Shown: positions 57,201 to 62,470 of the stretch, piece after piece
Layout: each line of letters begins with the position of its first letter
How positions within the stretch are numbered: the first letter of the stretch is position 1
Source: a virus
Strand: one strand, 5' to 3'
Length of the DNA: 64,000 nt
Virus record (IMG/VR): IMGVR_UViG_3300032214_000801
Span: 1 to 64,000 of that record
Notes under the pieces: model-generated
The model's database searches: none
What the model was told of the DNA's origin: nothing
Seen by the model: the letters and a program-made list of their open reading frames with translations, nothing else
Translations under genes and position numbers: made by a program

Positions 57201-57258
57201 ACAATACACCAATCAGAGCGCGGTGCTCATACCTTGTGACAGTTAATCAAATGTCACT
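57201..57258 (-). promoter_or_regulatory. Hairpin-promoter module 7
   Basis: Minus strand: inverted repeat AGTGACA-N10-TGTCACA (57235-57258, 24 nt) spanning the stop codon of the 156-aa gene; TGAGCA -35 (57224-57229), 17-nt spacer, TATTGT -10 (57201-57206), GTTGAGACAAAC leader, ATG about 27 nt downstream. Confidence 0.75.
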
Positions 57259-57717
57259 GTTGCTATTATGAGCAAGTTTATTTGCTCTTTTCTGCTGTGC
57301 GCGATAATGTGTTGTCATAGCATCAGATCTTGCTTGTGCAGTATCACGATCTGCAACTGTTTTTGCAGTTTTGCGAATCTTATTTGCTCTTTGTCTATCT
57401 TTAGCACTTTGAGACTGACTTAAACGATCTGCCTTGTTAAGTGATTTTTCTTCGCCAGTTTTTCCTGAATACTTAAAATTACCAGCATCACGGGCAAATG
57501 GAACTTTTGCTTCAGCGATTGACATAAACTCTTCAAAAGTTCTCTGTCTTGGATTGTAGTATGGATTCACATCCGATTTGTATTGTGCGCCACCAACATT
57601 CTTGCCAAGGTGCTTCTCTTGTCTTCTCTTCTTCTCAAGTTCATACTGTTTCTTTGCACTTCCTGGTTTAGGTACAGGTTTGCCAGTGATTCCAATTACA
57701 GTTTGATCTTTTGCCAT
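57247..57717 (-). CDS. Basic late protein with a T4-like capsid-targeting motif (156 aa)
   Basis: Lys/Arg/Gln-rich and probably disordered. At residues 60-70 it has TFEEFMSIAEA. This resembles the T4 internal-protein capsid-targeting sequence (TYQEFIAEA) and contains an I-x-E site for the gp21 protease (cut after E69). The C-terminal half (NKADRLSQSQSAKDRQRANKIRK region, AQQKRANKLAHN) would bind DNA. An AATAAATA late promoter lies 21 nt upstream, although the gene sits among early-type genes. I infer packaging with the DNA inside the head. The targeting motif is internal, unlike in T4. Confidence 0.72.
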   Translation of the reverse strand: MAKDQTVIGITGKPVPKPGSAKKQYELEKKRRQEKHLGKNVGGAQYKSDVNPYYNPRQRTFEEFMSIAEAKVPFARDAGNFKYSGKTGEEKSLNKADRLSQSQSAKDRQRANKIRKTAKTVADRDTAQARSDAMTTHYRAQQKRANKLAHNSNSDI

Positions 57718-57737
57718 TTTACAAACTCTTTTTTGAG

Positions 57738-57766
57738 TATTTATTAAAAAACCCCCTTGCGGGGGT
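57738..57766 (-). terminator. Terminator of the DUF6267-type gene overlapping a late promoter
   Basis: Minus-strand hairpin CCCCC-GCAA-GGGGG (57752-57765, one further A/T pair outside) followed by six Ts (57746-57751). The same T run leads into AATAAATA (57738-57745), a late-promoter variant for the 156-aa gene. So an early transcript would end exactly where a late one begins. Confidence 0.85.
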
Positions 57767-57772
57767 GGAGAA

Positions 57773-58669
57773 TCACCAGGATTTGGTGAGATTGAAATTA
57801 TTGTATGAGAACTCTTCCCTATTCACGATCTTATAACTTCCAAACTCATTGTGCATTACAAATCCTTCATGATCTGCAATTTTTCCATCAATCTGACATG
57901 TAATATCAGTATCGGATTCAATATAGAAGAACATATCCATCTTGATAGACTCTACCAACTTCCACAATCGCATGAGGTTGATGTCAACATCACAATTTTC
58001 TGCAATTTCATGCTCGTCCACCTCCTTACCCTCGCGGATGTAAGAATTGATGACTTTTTTGAGTTCCTTTGCTTGTTTATCATTCACGAAGGTGCAAAGT
58101 GTACTCATTTGACGCGCAAACTTGCAGAAATCTACAATATCATCACGATGAGGACAGATCTCTGCTTCTGGTTGCACAAACTTACAATATTTTGTGCTTT
58201 GCAGTTTCTTCATCAATGGAGCAGCAACCATGTTGCGCAGATCATCATCACCATAGTAAAAAGTATGTGGTGCAATGATGATGTTTTGGCGAATCACCTC
58301 ATCAAACTGGTAAGTGATCGTGTTGGGGCAATAAGTATCATCACCGCCAACACCGATAAAATCACCTTGAATGACACCATTGATGCGAGGTAGATTATCA
58401 AAGCAAGTATGCAGAATGTCTGCAACTTTACCTTCATGGTTTGCATCAATTTCTTCATGAGAATGATTGATCTTAATTTTGATTTTGTTGAAGACAGATT
58501 TAGTGCCTACAAACCATTTTCCATTTGCAGGATTAGTACCCCAAACAATAGCAGGAGCACCATCAATTTTCACACTGACATTAGAATCTGCACAAAACCA
58601 ATCAAGAACTGAAAGATCACCAGTCAGCACTAGATCTTCAGGATGGTTCAAGTGAAGGTTTTTAGTCAT
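57773..58669 (-). CDS. DUF6267-type protein with nucleotidyltransferase (ligase-like) motifs
   Basis: 298 residues from the ATG at 58669 (an upstream TTG in frame is less likely). Residues 32-42 read VKIDGAPAIVW; K-x-DG at 34-37 is motif I of the ATP-dependent ligase and capping family, with Lys34 as the possible adenylated residue. QGDFIG at 101-106 resembles motif III, EGFV at 268-271 motif IV, and YKIV with Lys280 motif V. The pattern FVGTKS-x-FNK in between is shared by cyanophage DUF6267 proteins. The order and spacing suggest a covalent nucleotidyltransferase, but activity is unproven. A terminator follows the gene. Confidence 0.82.
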   Translation of the reverse strand: MTKNLHLNHPEDLVLTGDLSVLDWFCADSNVSVKIDGAPAIVWGTNPANGKWFVGTKSVFNKIKIKINHSHEEIDANHEGKVADILHTCFDNLPRINGVIQGDFIGVGGDDTYCPNTITYQFDEVIRQNIIIAPHTFYYGDDDLRNMVAAPLMKKLQSTKYCKFVQPEAEICPHRDDIVDFCKFARQMSTLCTFVNDKQAKELKKVINSYIREGKEVDEHEIAENCDVDINLMRLWKLVESIKMDMFFYIESDTDITCQIDGKIADHEGFVMHNEFGSYKIVNREEFSYNNFNLTKSW

Positions 58670-58671
58670 TA

Positions 58672-58881
58672 TCAAGGAGTGATTTCGTTTGCTTTGTCGT
58701 ATGCTGCGCGAGAACCTACAAAAACTTGTTTTGTATCGTAGAAGTAACGAACTCGCTCACGACGGGCAGCAATAAGAATATCATATTGCTCCTGTTGACT
58801 GTTAGTGAACTTGAAATCTTGCTTACGCCAAGCATCTTTCAGTTCGTTGAGATGAGGCAGAACGTTTACAGTTTCAGACAT
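58672..58881 (-). CDS. Small conserved protein (69 aa)
   Basis: ATG at 58881; an upstream TTG in the same frame is unlikely. Begins MSETVNVLPHLNELKDAWRK, then a helix with YDILIAARRERVRYFYDTKQ and ends VFVGSRAAYDKANEITP. The RRERVxYFYD and VFVGS pattern is familiar from cyanophages. Lies 2 nt from the DUF6267-type gene. Function unknown. Confidence 0.75.
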   Translation of the reverse strand: MSETVNVLPHLNELKDAWRKQDFKFTNSQQEQYDILIAARRERVRYFYDTKQVFVGSRAAYDKANEITP

Positions 58882-58883
58882 GA

Positions 58884-59021
58884 TCAATAATCGTAGTTAG
58901 AGTTCAAATAGTTGTTGAAAGATTTTGAATCATCTTCCTCATCAAAGAGTCCTTCATTCATCTCTTCGACAAAATCAAAGGAAGAAAACTCTTCAACCTG
59001 AACGTCATCAAAATGATCCAT
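58884..59021 (-). CDS. Small very acidic protein (45 aa)
   Basis: ATG at 59021, stop TGA at 58884. Begins MDHFDDVQVEEFSSFDFVEE, then GLFDEEDDSKSFNNYL. More than a third of the residues are Asp or Glu, and it has regular Phe. It could mimic DNA or act as a protein inhibitor, but nothing in the sequence proves this. First gene after module 8. Confidence 0.7.
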   Translation of the reverse strand: MDHFDDVQVEEFSSFDFVEEMNEGLFDEEDDSKSFNNYLNSNYDY

Positions 59022-59046
59022 GGGTGTTCCTCAACTGAACAAATGT

Positions 59047-59104
59047 AGTGTAGACGATTTTGAAGGGAAATCAAGAATGCTGTGCCACTATTGCAACTGG
59101 CACA
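59047..59104 (-). promoter_or_regulatory. Hairpin-promoter module 8
   Basis: Minus strand: inverted repeat TGTGCCAG-N8-GTGGCACA (59081-59104, one mismatch) spanning the stop codon of the 67-aa gene; TTGATT -35 (59069-59074), 16-nt spacer, TACACT -10 (59047-59052). Confidence 0.65.
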
Positions 59105-59291
59105 ATGCACTCAAACGATTGCGAATTTCAATCATATTTTCTTGATCCAATTCATCAACACAATCAACTGGAGCAAACTCTTCCAGATTTACAGTTCCAT
59201 CAGCAAAAATGGGAGAAAAATACAGTTCATCTCCATGTTCTTGAGATAGAGTATAAACACAACCGTGATTGGGAACAGTCAGAAAAATCAT
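59088..59291 (-). CDS. Small conserved protein (67 aa)
   Basis: ATG at 59291 chosen because the frame upstream is leader DNA of the promoter. Begins MIFLTVPNHGCVYTLSQEHG, then LYFSPIFADGTVNLEEFAPVD and an acidic helix ending LCQLQ. The pattern FLTVPxHGCVYTL and YFSPxxADGTVxLxxFxPVDC is recurrent in T4-like cyanophages. Its last codons and stop form the module-8 inverted repeat. Function unknown. Confidence 0.78.
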   Translation of the reverse strand: MIFLTVPNHGCVYTLSQEHGDELYFSPIFADGTVNLEEFAPVDCVDELDQENMIEIRNRLSALCQLQ

Positions 59292-59313
59292 GAGAAATCT
59301 CAGGAACAAATGT

Positions 59314-59343
59314 AATATACAGGAGATCTGGGTGCTTGTGTCA
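59314..59343 (-). promoter_or_regulatory. Possible promoter before the 67-aa gene
   Basis: Minus strand TATATT (59314-59319) with GACACA-like -35 at 17 nt (59337-59342). The gap 59310-59372 holds a weak hairpin (AGTG...CACT arms) after the preceding stop. Related to the modules above but poorly formed. Confidence 0.45.
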
Positions 59344-59372
59344 GATCAGTGTGCGGTTTGCGAACTGTCCAC

Positions 59373-59771
59373 TCAGCGACTCATAATTGATTTTATCCTA
59401 GCTTTCTTTGCTGCTAATTCTGCACCTGCTTCGTGCTCCATCTCTCCATGCGCCTGACGGATTTGCATACCTTTCCAACGTGCAGATTGTCTTGCAACTT
59501 GCTTGCTATACTCAGTTGGTTGCATTGTTGGATGTTGCTCTTCAATCTTCTTTGCTTTCTTGATTGCTTTACCACCAATTCCACCTTGCTTATCAAGCAT
59601 TTTGGTTATTTTCTTTGCTGACTTGATTGGTGTTTTCTTTGGTTTATCATCTCTCTTGAGAGTATAAGTTTTCACACCATCTTTTTCTTGATAAGTTCCA
59701 GGAACTGCATAGGGAGGATCATTTGATTTCTTCCCTTCACAAATAGTACAAAACTCTCTAAATGTTAACAT
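59373..59771 (-). CDS. Basic late protein with N-terminal capsid-targeting-like motif (132 aa)
   Basis: Starts MLTFREFCTICEG, close in form to the T4 capsid-targeting sequence MKTYQEFIAEA, with an I-C-E site for gp21 cleavage after E12. The rest is strongly basic (DDKPKKTPIKSAKKITKM, KAIKKAKKIEEQ) with a conserved TEYSKQVARQSARWKGM-like region and a helical GEMEHEAGAELAAKKARIK end. A late-promoter variant lies 20 nt upstream. I infer a head-packaged, DNA-associated internal protein. Function unproven. Confidence 0.75.
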   Translation of the reverse strand: MLTFREFCTICEGKKSNDPPYAVPGTYQEKDGVKTYTLKRDDKPKKTPIKSAKKITKMLDKQGGIGGKAIKKAKKIEEQHPTMQPTEYSKQVARQSARWKGMQIRQAHGEMEHEAGAELAAKKARIKSIMSR

Positions 59772-59790
59772 GTTACTTATACTTTTTAGA

Positions 59791-59798
59791 TATTTATT
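59791..59798 (-). promoter_or_regulatory. Late promoter variant AATAAATA
   Basis: Minus strand, 20 nt before the 132-aa basic gene, overlapping the stop of the 48-aa gene. Second late-type promoter inside the early-type cluster. Confidence 0.6.
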
Positions 59799-59940
59799 TT
59801 ACAAATATCTTTATATCTTTTGCACCTTGCTTCTCTATCACACTCTGCCAGAAAGCAGCATCATCAATTGTAAGAAAAGTTGCTGTTTGTTTAGAGTAAC
59901 CCTTCTTTTTGGGATGGAGATACTGTACTAGGTACTTCAT
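59794..59940 (-). CDS. Small conserved protein (48 aa)
   Basis: ATG at 59940 chosen; a longer frame to 59979 exists. Begins MKYLVQYLHPKKKGYSKQTA, then TFLTIDDAAFWQSVIEKQGA and ends IKIFVK. The strand, HPKKKGYSKQTATF, IDDAxFW pattern recurs in cyanophages. It overlaps the 84-aa membrane gene by 50 nt in another frame; both reading frames look real. Function unknown. Confidence 0.75.
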   Translation of the reverse strand: MKYLVQYLHPKKKGYSKQTATFLTIDDAAFWQSVIEKQGAKDIKIFVK

Positions 59941-60145
59941 GGGGATTTTCAATAAAGATTTCAATTTGTGTATTATCATTCCAGTGTCTAATCACACCTG
60001 CAACGATAAAGCAGTTTGTAATCAAATAAGTAGCAAAAATCACGGTGCGAATGACTGCAACCGTGTCGCTTTCTTTATCACATTTGGATGCTTTCTCTCC
60101 GATGGACTTTGCCCACCATCGCCACCAGTTACTATTCTTCTTCAT
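59891..60145 (-). CDS. Membrane protein (84 aa)
   Basis: Begins MKKNSNWWRWWAKSIGEKAS, a basic aromatic N-terminus typical of membrane-surface helices, then KESDTVAVIRTVIFATYLITNCFIVAGVIRHW with one long membrane segment at about residues 31-51, and a polar tail. It recurs in T4-like cyanophages. Starts with ATGA overlap on the 58-aa gene upstream. Function unknown. Confidence 0.76.
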   Translation of the reverse strand: MKKNSNWWRWWAKSIGEKASKCDKESDTVAVIRTVIFATYLITNCFIVAGVIRHWNDNTQIEIFIENPHEVPSTVSPSQKEGLL

Positions 60146-60318
60146 TTTCCATCTGCAAAAACAACTTGATTGAAATCAGATTGATAGACAACTACACGAA
60201 CATCTTGTGAGCGATGAGAACCTTTACTGACAAGAATTGAAATAGATTTTTCAGATGTAAATGCCACTACTCCAGAAACAGTTTTGTAAATCACTTCTGT
60301 GCCTTCAGTAAAGATCAT
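60142..60318 (-). CDS. Small conserved beta-rich protein (58 aa)
   Basis: ATG at 60318, stop TGA at 60142. Begins MIFTEGTEVIYKTVSGVVAF, then SISILVSKGSHRSQDVRVVVY and SDFNQVVFADGK. This looks like a small SH3-like barrel: strand with VIYKT, ISILV, HRSQDVRVVVY. The pattern is common in cyanophage small genes. ATGA overlaps on both sides. Function unknown. Confidence 0.77.
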   Translation of the reverse strand: MIFTEGTEVIYKTVSGVVAFTSEKSISILVSKGSHRSQDVRVVVYQSDFNQVVFADGK

Positions 60319-60614
60319 AAAAAGAATTCCTCCAATCCTTGATATTTAATGGGCATGGAAGTCCAGCAACGAGTATCACTGAGTTTTACTTCTTTGCCAA
60401 CTGTGGTACTATTTACAGGACTAAAGAACTGGCACTTTTTGTAGTTGTAGAATCCCCAGATGGTACGGGTAGGTTTTCCGTTATTGTAATCAAACTGGCG
60501 GTGGCAACGCAACCAAATAGAAAACACATTACGCTTGAACTCTTCAACTTCATAAGAATATCCTTTTGGTGCTTTATGCTTGAATTGAGGAATTAGATCC
60601 ACTGAGAGGTTCAT
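60315..60614 (-). CDS. Conserved small protein (99 aa)
   Basis: ATG at 60614 (or 60617). Begins MNLSVDLIPQFKHKAPKGYS, then YEVEEFKRNVFSIWLRCHRQFDYNNGKPTRTIWGFYN (residues 20-56) and ends SMPIKYQGLEEFFL. Many aromatic and basic residues, mostly strands; possibly a small nucleic-acid-interacting fold. The start overlaps the previous gene by 41 nt. Function unknown. Confidence 0.75.
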   Translation of the reverse strand: MNLSVDLIPQFKHKAPKGYSYEVEEFKRNVFSIWLRCHRQFDYNNGKPTRTIWGFYNYKKCQFFSPVNSTTVGKEVKLSDTRCWTSMPIKYQGLEEFFL

Positions 60615-60822
60615 CATCAATACAAAGTGAAAGGTATTCTGGGTAAATTGTAGCAGCAATGTACTGTGCCAGATCTCGCGTAGATGCTACTACATCAACT
60701 GATACATTAATACTATTTGGCACATCATCTGGAGCATCTTGTAGTGGCAGTTCTAATTCAACACGCCACACTCGCCCAGAACGAAGATGAACATCATAAT
60801 CAATATGCAAATCAGCAGTCAT
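60574..60822 (-). CDS. Small acidic protein (82 aa)
   Basis: ATG at 60822 (a GTG at 60828 is in frame). Begins MTADLHIDYDVHLRSGRVWR, then VELELPLQDAPDDVPNSI, a strand VSVDVVASTRDLAQYIAATI and acidic LSLCIDDEPL. Mixed beta then helix. Overlaps neighbours on both sides. Function unknown. Confidence 0.72.
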   Translation of the reverse strand: MTADLHIDYDVHLRSGRVWRVELELPLQDAPDDVPNSINVSVDVVASTRDLAQYIAATIYPEYLSLCIDDEPLSGSNSSIQA

Positions 60823-60979
60823 AATCACGCTCAGTAGACAGCAGAGTAATCATAGTTTTGAGTTTAGCAATTTCTTGCTCTTGCTCTTCAATTTTATCTT
60901 GAAGACGCTGGATTTGTGTTTGATACTGTTCTTTCAAATCAAAAAGCATTTTGTTTGAGTGTGCAACGTTGTGTGTCAT
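60812..60979 (-). CDS. Small coiled-coil protein (55 aa)
   Basis: ATG at 60979, stop TGA at 60812. After MTHNVAHSNK a single long heptad-like helix runs through LKEQYQTQIQRLQDKIEEQE and EIAKLKTMITLLS, ending DYDC. Likely a parallel coiled coil. Function unknown. Confidence 0.75.
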   Translation of the reverse strand: MTHNVAHSNKMLFDLKEQYQTQIQRLQDKIEEQEQEIAKLKTMITLLSTERDYDC

Positions 60980-60981
60980 AA

Positions 60982-61215
60982 TCAGGTGGTAAAAGAATCA
61001 ACAATTCGGGAAACTTCTTCATCTACCAAAGCAAATCGAAGAGACTTGACTACGTTTGACATAATCAAATTATCGTAATCGCTGTCATAAGAAATACCAC
61101 TATCACGGAGAATATCGTGGCATTCTTGATCATTCTCTGCAATGACACTGATAGTTCCACCATACTCAGAAGAAGGAAAAGGAACCCAGAAATCAACCAA
61201 ATACAAATACTTCAT
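60982..61215 (-). CDS. Conserved small protein (77 aa)
   Basis: Begins MKYLYLVDFWVPFPSSEYGG, then TISVIAENDQECHDILRDSG and ends VSRIVDSFTT. The MKYLYLVDxWVPFPSSEYGG start is a familiar cyanophage signature. Probably alpha/beta with a short strand, turn and helix. Function unknown. Promoter not obvious; 26 nt after the 35-aa membrane gene. Confidence 0.8.
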   Translation of the reverse strand: MKYLYLVDFWVPFPSSEYGGTISVIAENDQECHDILRDSGISYDSDYDNLIMSNVVKSLRFALVDEEVSRIVDSFTT

Positions 61216-61241
61216 CGTCTGTTGTAAATTACCTCTCTAGT

Positions 61242-61349
61242 TTAGTTGTTGTTGTCGTCTTCGTCAAGTGTGTTTTGATCAGCGGCAAGAATAAGTGCCA
61301 CTCCCATAGTTGCAAGAACTCCAAGAGCAAACCCAGCAATGAATACCAT
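61242..61349 (-). CDS. Tiny membrane protein (35 aa)
   Basis: ATG at 61349, stop TAA at 61242. Begins MVFIAGFALGVLATMGVALI, a single membrane segment to about residue 22, then an acidic tail DQNTLDEDDNNN. Overlaps the next gene by one base (TGATG junction). Function unknown; the first of several small membrane proteins in a row. Confidence 0.72.
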   Translation of the reverse strand: MVFIAGFALGVLATMGVALILAADQNTLDEDDNNN

Positions 61350-61486
61350 CAGTAGAACTCGGCAAGGTAGTATTCTACAGTGATTTCCATTTCACTCGCT
61401 GCTGCTTCAATTTCTTTCCAAAATTCCTGTGCAGTTTTCTCTTGTTCTGCTTTTTTGATCAGATTTTTGATGCGTTGGGAAATCAT
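61349..61486 (-). CDS. Small helical protein (45 aa)
   Basis: ATG at 61486, stop TGA at 61349. Begins MISQRIKNLIKKAEQEKTAQ, then EFWKEIEAAASEMEITVEYY. Amphipathic helix, soluble. ATGA overlap with the upstream gene. Function unknown. Confidence 0.72.
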   Translation of the reverse strand: MISQRIKNLIKKAEQEKTAQEFWKEIEAAASEMEITVEYYLAEFY

Positions 61487-61653
61487 CGTTGTTGCTCCTT
61501 TTGTTGAGTGTAAACTTCATCAAACCAACGATTTAGAATGTTTTCGCAGGTTTGATATTCTTTGCCATTCAATGCTGCCTTGTGCATTTGCCAATACCTG
61601 ACAGCATGAAAGATAATTTTCTTCTCTTCAGGTGTCAAATCGTCTTTCATCAT
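61483..61653 (-). CDS. Small protein (56 aa)
   Basis: ATG at 61653 (second ATG directly after it). Begins MMKDDLTPEEKKIIFHAVRY, then WQMHKAALNGKEYQTCENIL and ends TQQKEQQR. Helical. Its start lies 26 nt inside the next gene upstream. Function unknown. Confidence 0.72.
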   Translation of the reverse strand: MMKDDLTPEEKKIIFHAVRYWQMHKAALNGKEYQTCENILNRWFDEVYTQQKEQQR

Positions 61654-61744
61654 TGTGTCTAATCACTTTGAAATAATATGTAAGTAATCCTACCACAAGT
61701 GCAGTGATTAACAAGTAAAGTACAATACCAACAGAAAGTGTCAT
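61628..61744 (-). CDS. Tiny membrane protein (38 aa)
   Basis: ATG at 61744, stop TGA at 61628. Begins MTLSVGIVLYLLITALVVGL, one membrane segment to about residue 24, then a basic tail KVIRHNDERRFDT. Overlaps both neighbours. A longer frame at 61659-61844 covers the same DNA but lacks these features. Function unknown. Confidence 0.72.
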   Translation of the reverse strand: MTLSVGIVLYLLITALVVGLLTYYFKVIRHNDERRFDT

Positions 61745-61875
61745 TTTTGTTGTTGTTTTGCGGTTTCTTGATAATATGCTTTATACATTGCATCATCACG
61801 TTGAATACAAAAGATGTTCCAACCAATGATAGCAACAAAACCAATCAGTCCTGCGGCAAGATACTTACGGTTCAT
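61741..61875 (-). CDS. Tiny membrane protein (44 aa)
   Basis: ATG at 61875, stop TGA at 61741. Begins MNRKYLAAGLIGFVAIIGWN, one membrane segment to about residue 23, then IFCIQRDDAMYKAYYQETAK and a Gln-rich end. ATGA overlap with the next gene (SPFH-like). Function unknown. Confidence 0.74.
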   Translation of the reverse strand: MNRKYLAAGLIGFVAIIGWNIFCIQRDDAMYKAYYQETAKQQQK

Positions 61876-62279
61876 TTGTTCATTTGCAGAGTAGGGACAG
61901 GCATTCCACCTTCAGTGGGAACATAGATGGTAACATTACCTTTGTTGGAACCTTCTTCCAGTCCAGTGATATACAGATACTGAAGATACTCACGGTTATC
62001 TTTCAGCGAATCACCGATGATTTGGTTTGCTTTAGCAACACCTTGAGCACGGATGATTTCAGCATCAGCAAGTTGTTGTGCCGAATCTTTCTTTGCTTGT
62101 GCTTCAAGAACTGCAACCTGTCGGGTATATTCTGCCTTTTGCAGTTCTGCTTTACCCGCAAGAGATTGTTGCCATACATTGTAGAGTGGTCCACCAAAGA
62201 ATAGCAGAGCAACGACAACTACAAACCCACCACCAATAACAATGGCAACAGGGGTATTAGGATCATTGTAACGTGTCAT
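61872..62279 (-). CDS. Short SPFH/prohibitin-like membrane protein (135 aa)
   Basis: A membrane segment at residues 11-29 is followed by a long Ala/Gln/Glu/Lys coiled coil (about 40-90, with QLADAEIIRAQGVAKANQII) and then EYLQYLYITGLEEG and VTIYVPTEGGMPVPTL. The coiled coil and C-terminal LPT-type tail match prohibitin and stomatin C-termini (pattern AEAxIIRAxGxAxA, YLxYxYIxxLEEG, YxPTxGG). The globular SPFH head domain is missing. Such shortened forms occur in cyanophages. Likely oligomerises in a host membrane. Function unknown. Confidence 0.83.
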   Translation of the reverse strand: MTRYNDPNTPVAIVIGGGFVVVVALLFFGGPLYNVWQQSLAGKAELQKAEYTRQVAVLEAQAKKDSAQQLADAEIIRAQGVAKANQIIGDSLKDNREYLQYLYITGLEEGSNKGNVTIYVPTEGGMPVPTLQMNK

Positions 62280-62467
62280 TTAGAAGAACCTCCAGTGTTT
62301 TTGAAAATAGCATTAGCAAGGAAGATGATAGCAAAGTTCTGCCAGAATGACAGACTTACTCCAAACCACGATAGAATCAGTCCAAGCAACCACGCTTCAA
62401 AGAATAATCCAGCAACAGCAAGGACAATAACAAAAAAGGCAACACCAAAAGCAGTAGAAGTTTTCAT
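62276..62467 (-). CDS. Small two-segment membrane protein (63 aa)
   Basis: Begins MKTSTAFGVAFFVIVLAVAG, then LFFEAWLLGLILSWFGVSLSFWQNFAIIFLANAIFKN (residues 21-57), i.e. two or three closely packed hydrophobic segments and a short polar SSK tail. ATGA overlap with the SPFH-like gene. It is a common cyanophage membrane protein of unknown role. Confidence 0.78.
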   Translation of the reverse strand: MKTSTAFGVAFFVIVLAVAGLFFEAWLLGLILSWFGVSLSFWQNFAIIFLANAIFKNTGGSSK

Positions 62468-62470
62468 AGT

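Noticed and set aside
51842-59104. Hairpins as ordinary Rho-independent terminators
   Set aside because: None has a T run on either strand after the stem, in contrast to the true terminators at 6143, 49467, 52495 and 57746.
61659-61844. Minus-strand frame of 61 codons
   Set aside because: Overlaps two better small genes (38 and 44 aa) that have membrane segments, ATG starts and four-base overlaps; this one starts inside another gene without a site.
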